From: Dimargaris cristalligena
Lineage: Eukaryota; Kickxellomycota; Dimargaritomycetes; Dimargaritales; Dimargaritaceae
DNA length: 18,511 bases
NCBI GenBank assembly: GCA_027576995.1
Contig: JANBQC010000562.1
Coordinates: 1-18,511, forward strand
Direction of reading: 5' to 3'
This document shows, piece by piece, positions 17,158-18,511 of this stretch (the stretch's first letter is position 1; each line of letters begins with the position of its first letter). Made by a program: the position numbers and the translations under genes. A model generated the notes under the pieces. It was not told the DNA's origin and did no database searches. It was given only the letters and a program-made list of their open reading frames with translations.

Positions 17158-18511
17158 TTAGTCTTGGGTAAAGGTCAGGTGGAACTTGGCTCCGTTGATT
17201 TCCTGAAGCTCGGTGATCAAAACGGCCTTGCTCGCTTCCAGGTGCACGACGGGACGAATCGGCTTACGGAGGGCACGGAGTAAGAAGTCCTGCTGAGTGG
17301 CCAGAATCCCCTCCACCAGGTGTTCGGCGTCGTCGACGACCTCGTAGTACATATCAATGGAGTCGGTGGGCTGCAGACCGGCCTTCTTGCGCAGCTTCTG
17401 CACCCGGTTAATGACTTCACGGGCCAAACCCTCCTGGGCCAGCTCGGGGTAGGCCTGCGTGTCCAGCAGGATGAGCACTTCCCGGTCGTTGTGGCTGTCG
17501 TACTTGCCACCCTCTTCGCCGGCGTAGTACCGGACCACCGACAGGTCGGATTCACCGAGCGTCACTCCGCCTTCCAAGGCCAGGGTACCGGTGGTCAGGA
17601 AGTCCTTGATCTGGGTCGAGGGCACATGGGGCAGGGCGCTCTTCACCTTCATGGCGTCCTTCTTGAGCTTCTGGCCCAGGACCTTCCAGTCCACCACGGC
17701 GCGGTAGGCGATTTCGTAGGTCTCTTCGTCGGCGGTCAACGTGAGTTGGCGGACGTTCAGTTCCTCCTTGATGTAATTCTCCAGGGAACGCAAATCGGCC
17801 AGGTACTGGGGGTCGGTGTGCACCACCACCAGTTCCATCAGGGGCACCTTCAGGCTGACGTTCTTCTTCTCACGGATGTAGCGGCCCAGCTCAATGACGG
17901 CCTGCATGCGGGCCACCGCCCGTTCAATCTCGGGGTCGAAGTAGTCCTCGCGGGTCTCGGGGAAGGGGATAAAGTGGATACTGGCACTCTCCTCGGTGCT
18001 GAAGCTGTCCGAGTGCAGATAGGGCCGGAGGGACTGGTAGATATTCTCGGTCAGGAAGGGGGTGAAGGGGGCCATGGTACGGCACAGGGTAAAGAGCACC
18101 TCGAAAAGGGTGTTGAGGGCCATGGTGCAGTCGTTCACCCCGTTTTCGCCCTTGAGGCGGCGGCGGTTGAACCGAATGTACCAGTTGGTCAGTTCGTCGA
18201 TCATGCTCAGCAGACGGGGCACCACGGTGTACAGGCGGTAGGCTTCCATTTCCTGGCGCACGAACCGAATCAAGCTCTGGCAGGAGGCCAGGATCCAGCG
18301 GTCCATGATATTGCTCGATTTGGCCTCATTGGGGTTGTACTCGAAGGAAATGCCCGACTCGGCGTGCAGGACAGCGACCTGGGTCTGGAAGAAGCGGAAG
18401 GAGTTGTACCAGGGCAGGAACACCCGGGAGAGCACCTCCTTGACGCCCTCTTCCTTGAATTTGAGGGTTTCGGCCCGGACCACGGGGGAGTTGATCAGAT
18501 ACATGCGCAGA
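17158..18511 (-). CDS. ILS1: Isoleucyl-tRNA synthetase, C-terminal part (cut by window edge)
   Basis: This class I synthetase charges tRNA-Ile in the cytosol. About 451 codons of its C-terminal half are present; the frame runs open off the right edge, so the catalytic Rossmann domain (HIGH), the editing insert and KMSKS are outside. The visible part starts LRMYLINSPVVRAE, which in this family follows the KMSKS loop by a few tens of residues. Then come LPWYNSFRFFQTQ and the anticodon-binding helical bundle (IMDRWILASCQSLIRF, MIDELTNWYIRFNRRRLKG, MAPFTPFLTENIYQ). The eukaryote-type C-terminal extension follows (REKKNVSLKVPLMELVVVH; LLDTQAYPELAQEGLAREVI; RVQKLRKKAGLQPTDSIDMY). That extension marks the cytosolic rather than mitochondrial enzyme. 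It ends FTQD and TAA. The methionine at 18504 is internal, not the true start. No intron is visible here. Confidence 0.97.
   Translation of the reverse strand, partial: LRMYLINSPVVRAETLKFKEEGVKEVLSRVFLPWYNSFRFFQTQVAVLHAESGISFEYNPNEAKSSNIMDRWILASCQSLIRFVRQEMEAYRLYTVVPRLLSMIDELTNWYIRFNRRRLKGENGVNDCTMALNTLFEVLFTLCRTMAPFTPFLTENIYQSLRPYLHSDSFSTEESASIHFIPFPETREDYFDPEIERAVARMQAVIELGRYIREKKNVSLKVPLMELVVVHTDPQYLADLRSLENYIKEELNVRQLTLTADEETYEIAYRAVVDWKVLGQKLKKDAMKVKSALPHVPSTQIKDFLTTGTLALEGGVTLGESDLSVVRYYAGEEGGKYDSHNDREVLILLDTQAYPELAQEGLAREVINRVQKLRKKAGLQPTDSIDMYYEVVDDAEHLVEGILATQQDFLLRALRKPIRPVVHLEASKAVLITELQEINGAKFHLTFTQD

Overview
This window looks like nuclear DNA from a filamentous or early-diverging fungus. 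Protein-coding genes carry short spliceosomal introns (144-363 nt) with GTAAGN/GTAGGT donors and pyrimidine-AG acceptors. Coding exons are GC-rich and separated by AT-richer spacers, and polyadenylation-type AATAAA signals follow several stops. The proteins are eukaryotic: an Arp2/3 complex subunit, GDP-mannose pyrophosphorylase, and cytosolic-type alanyl- and isoleucyl-tRNA synthetases. The fungal assignment rests on the compact spliced gene style plus a GDP-mannose pyrophosphorylase of typical fungal length. I cannot name the species; a zygomycete-grade lineage is only a guess.

Layout. (1) 1-1332: AT-rich spacer without a gene. It holds two TATA-to-AATAAA cassettes and three TGTCACCC...TTACA repeats that look like eroded LTR-retrotransposon sequence. 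(2) 1333-2757, minus: ARPC4, which I rebuilt as five exons giving 169 codons. Its first coding exon is only the ATG and its last is 9 nt. (3) 3641-6122, minus: a three-exon, 624-residue BSD-domain protein of the BSDC1/SYAP1/Dos2 type with an acidic tryptophan tail. (4) 6123-8047: a 1.9-kb divergent spacer with a (CTGA)9 microsatellite, a (CT)10 tract and a 72-nt hairpin. (5) 8048-9370, plus: GDP-mannose pyrophosphorylase, two exons, 363 aa. (6) 10155-12737, minus: an unrecognised four-exon, 667-residue protein with a Ser/Pro-rich N-terminal half, a coiled coil and one C-terminal membrane segment. (7) 13732-16647, plus: alanyl-tRNA synthetase, one exon, 971 aa. (8) 17158-18511, minus: the C-terminal part of isoleucyl-tRNA synthetase, cut by the window edge.

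There is no operon or obvious functional cluster. The genes are housekeeping functions (actin branching, nucleotide-sugar supply for glycosylation and cell wall, aminoacyl-tRNA supply) next to two less characterised proteins. The two synthetases are tail to tail, and the BSD and GDP-mannose pyrophosphorylase genes are head to head. The most interesting items are the extreme exon structure of ARPC4 and the unrecognised coiled-coil membrane protein. I see no CRISPR array, phage, secondary-metabolite cluster or convincing RNA gene.
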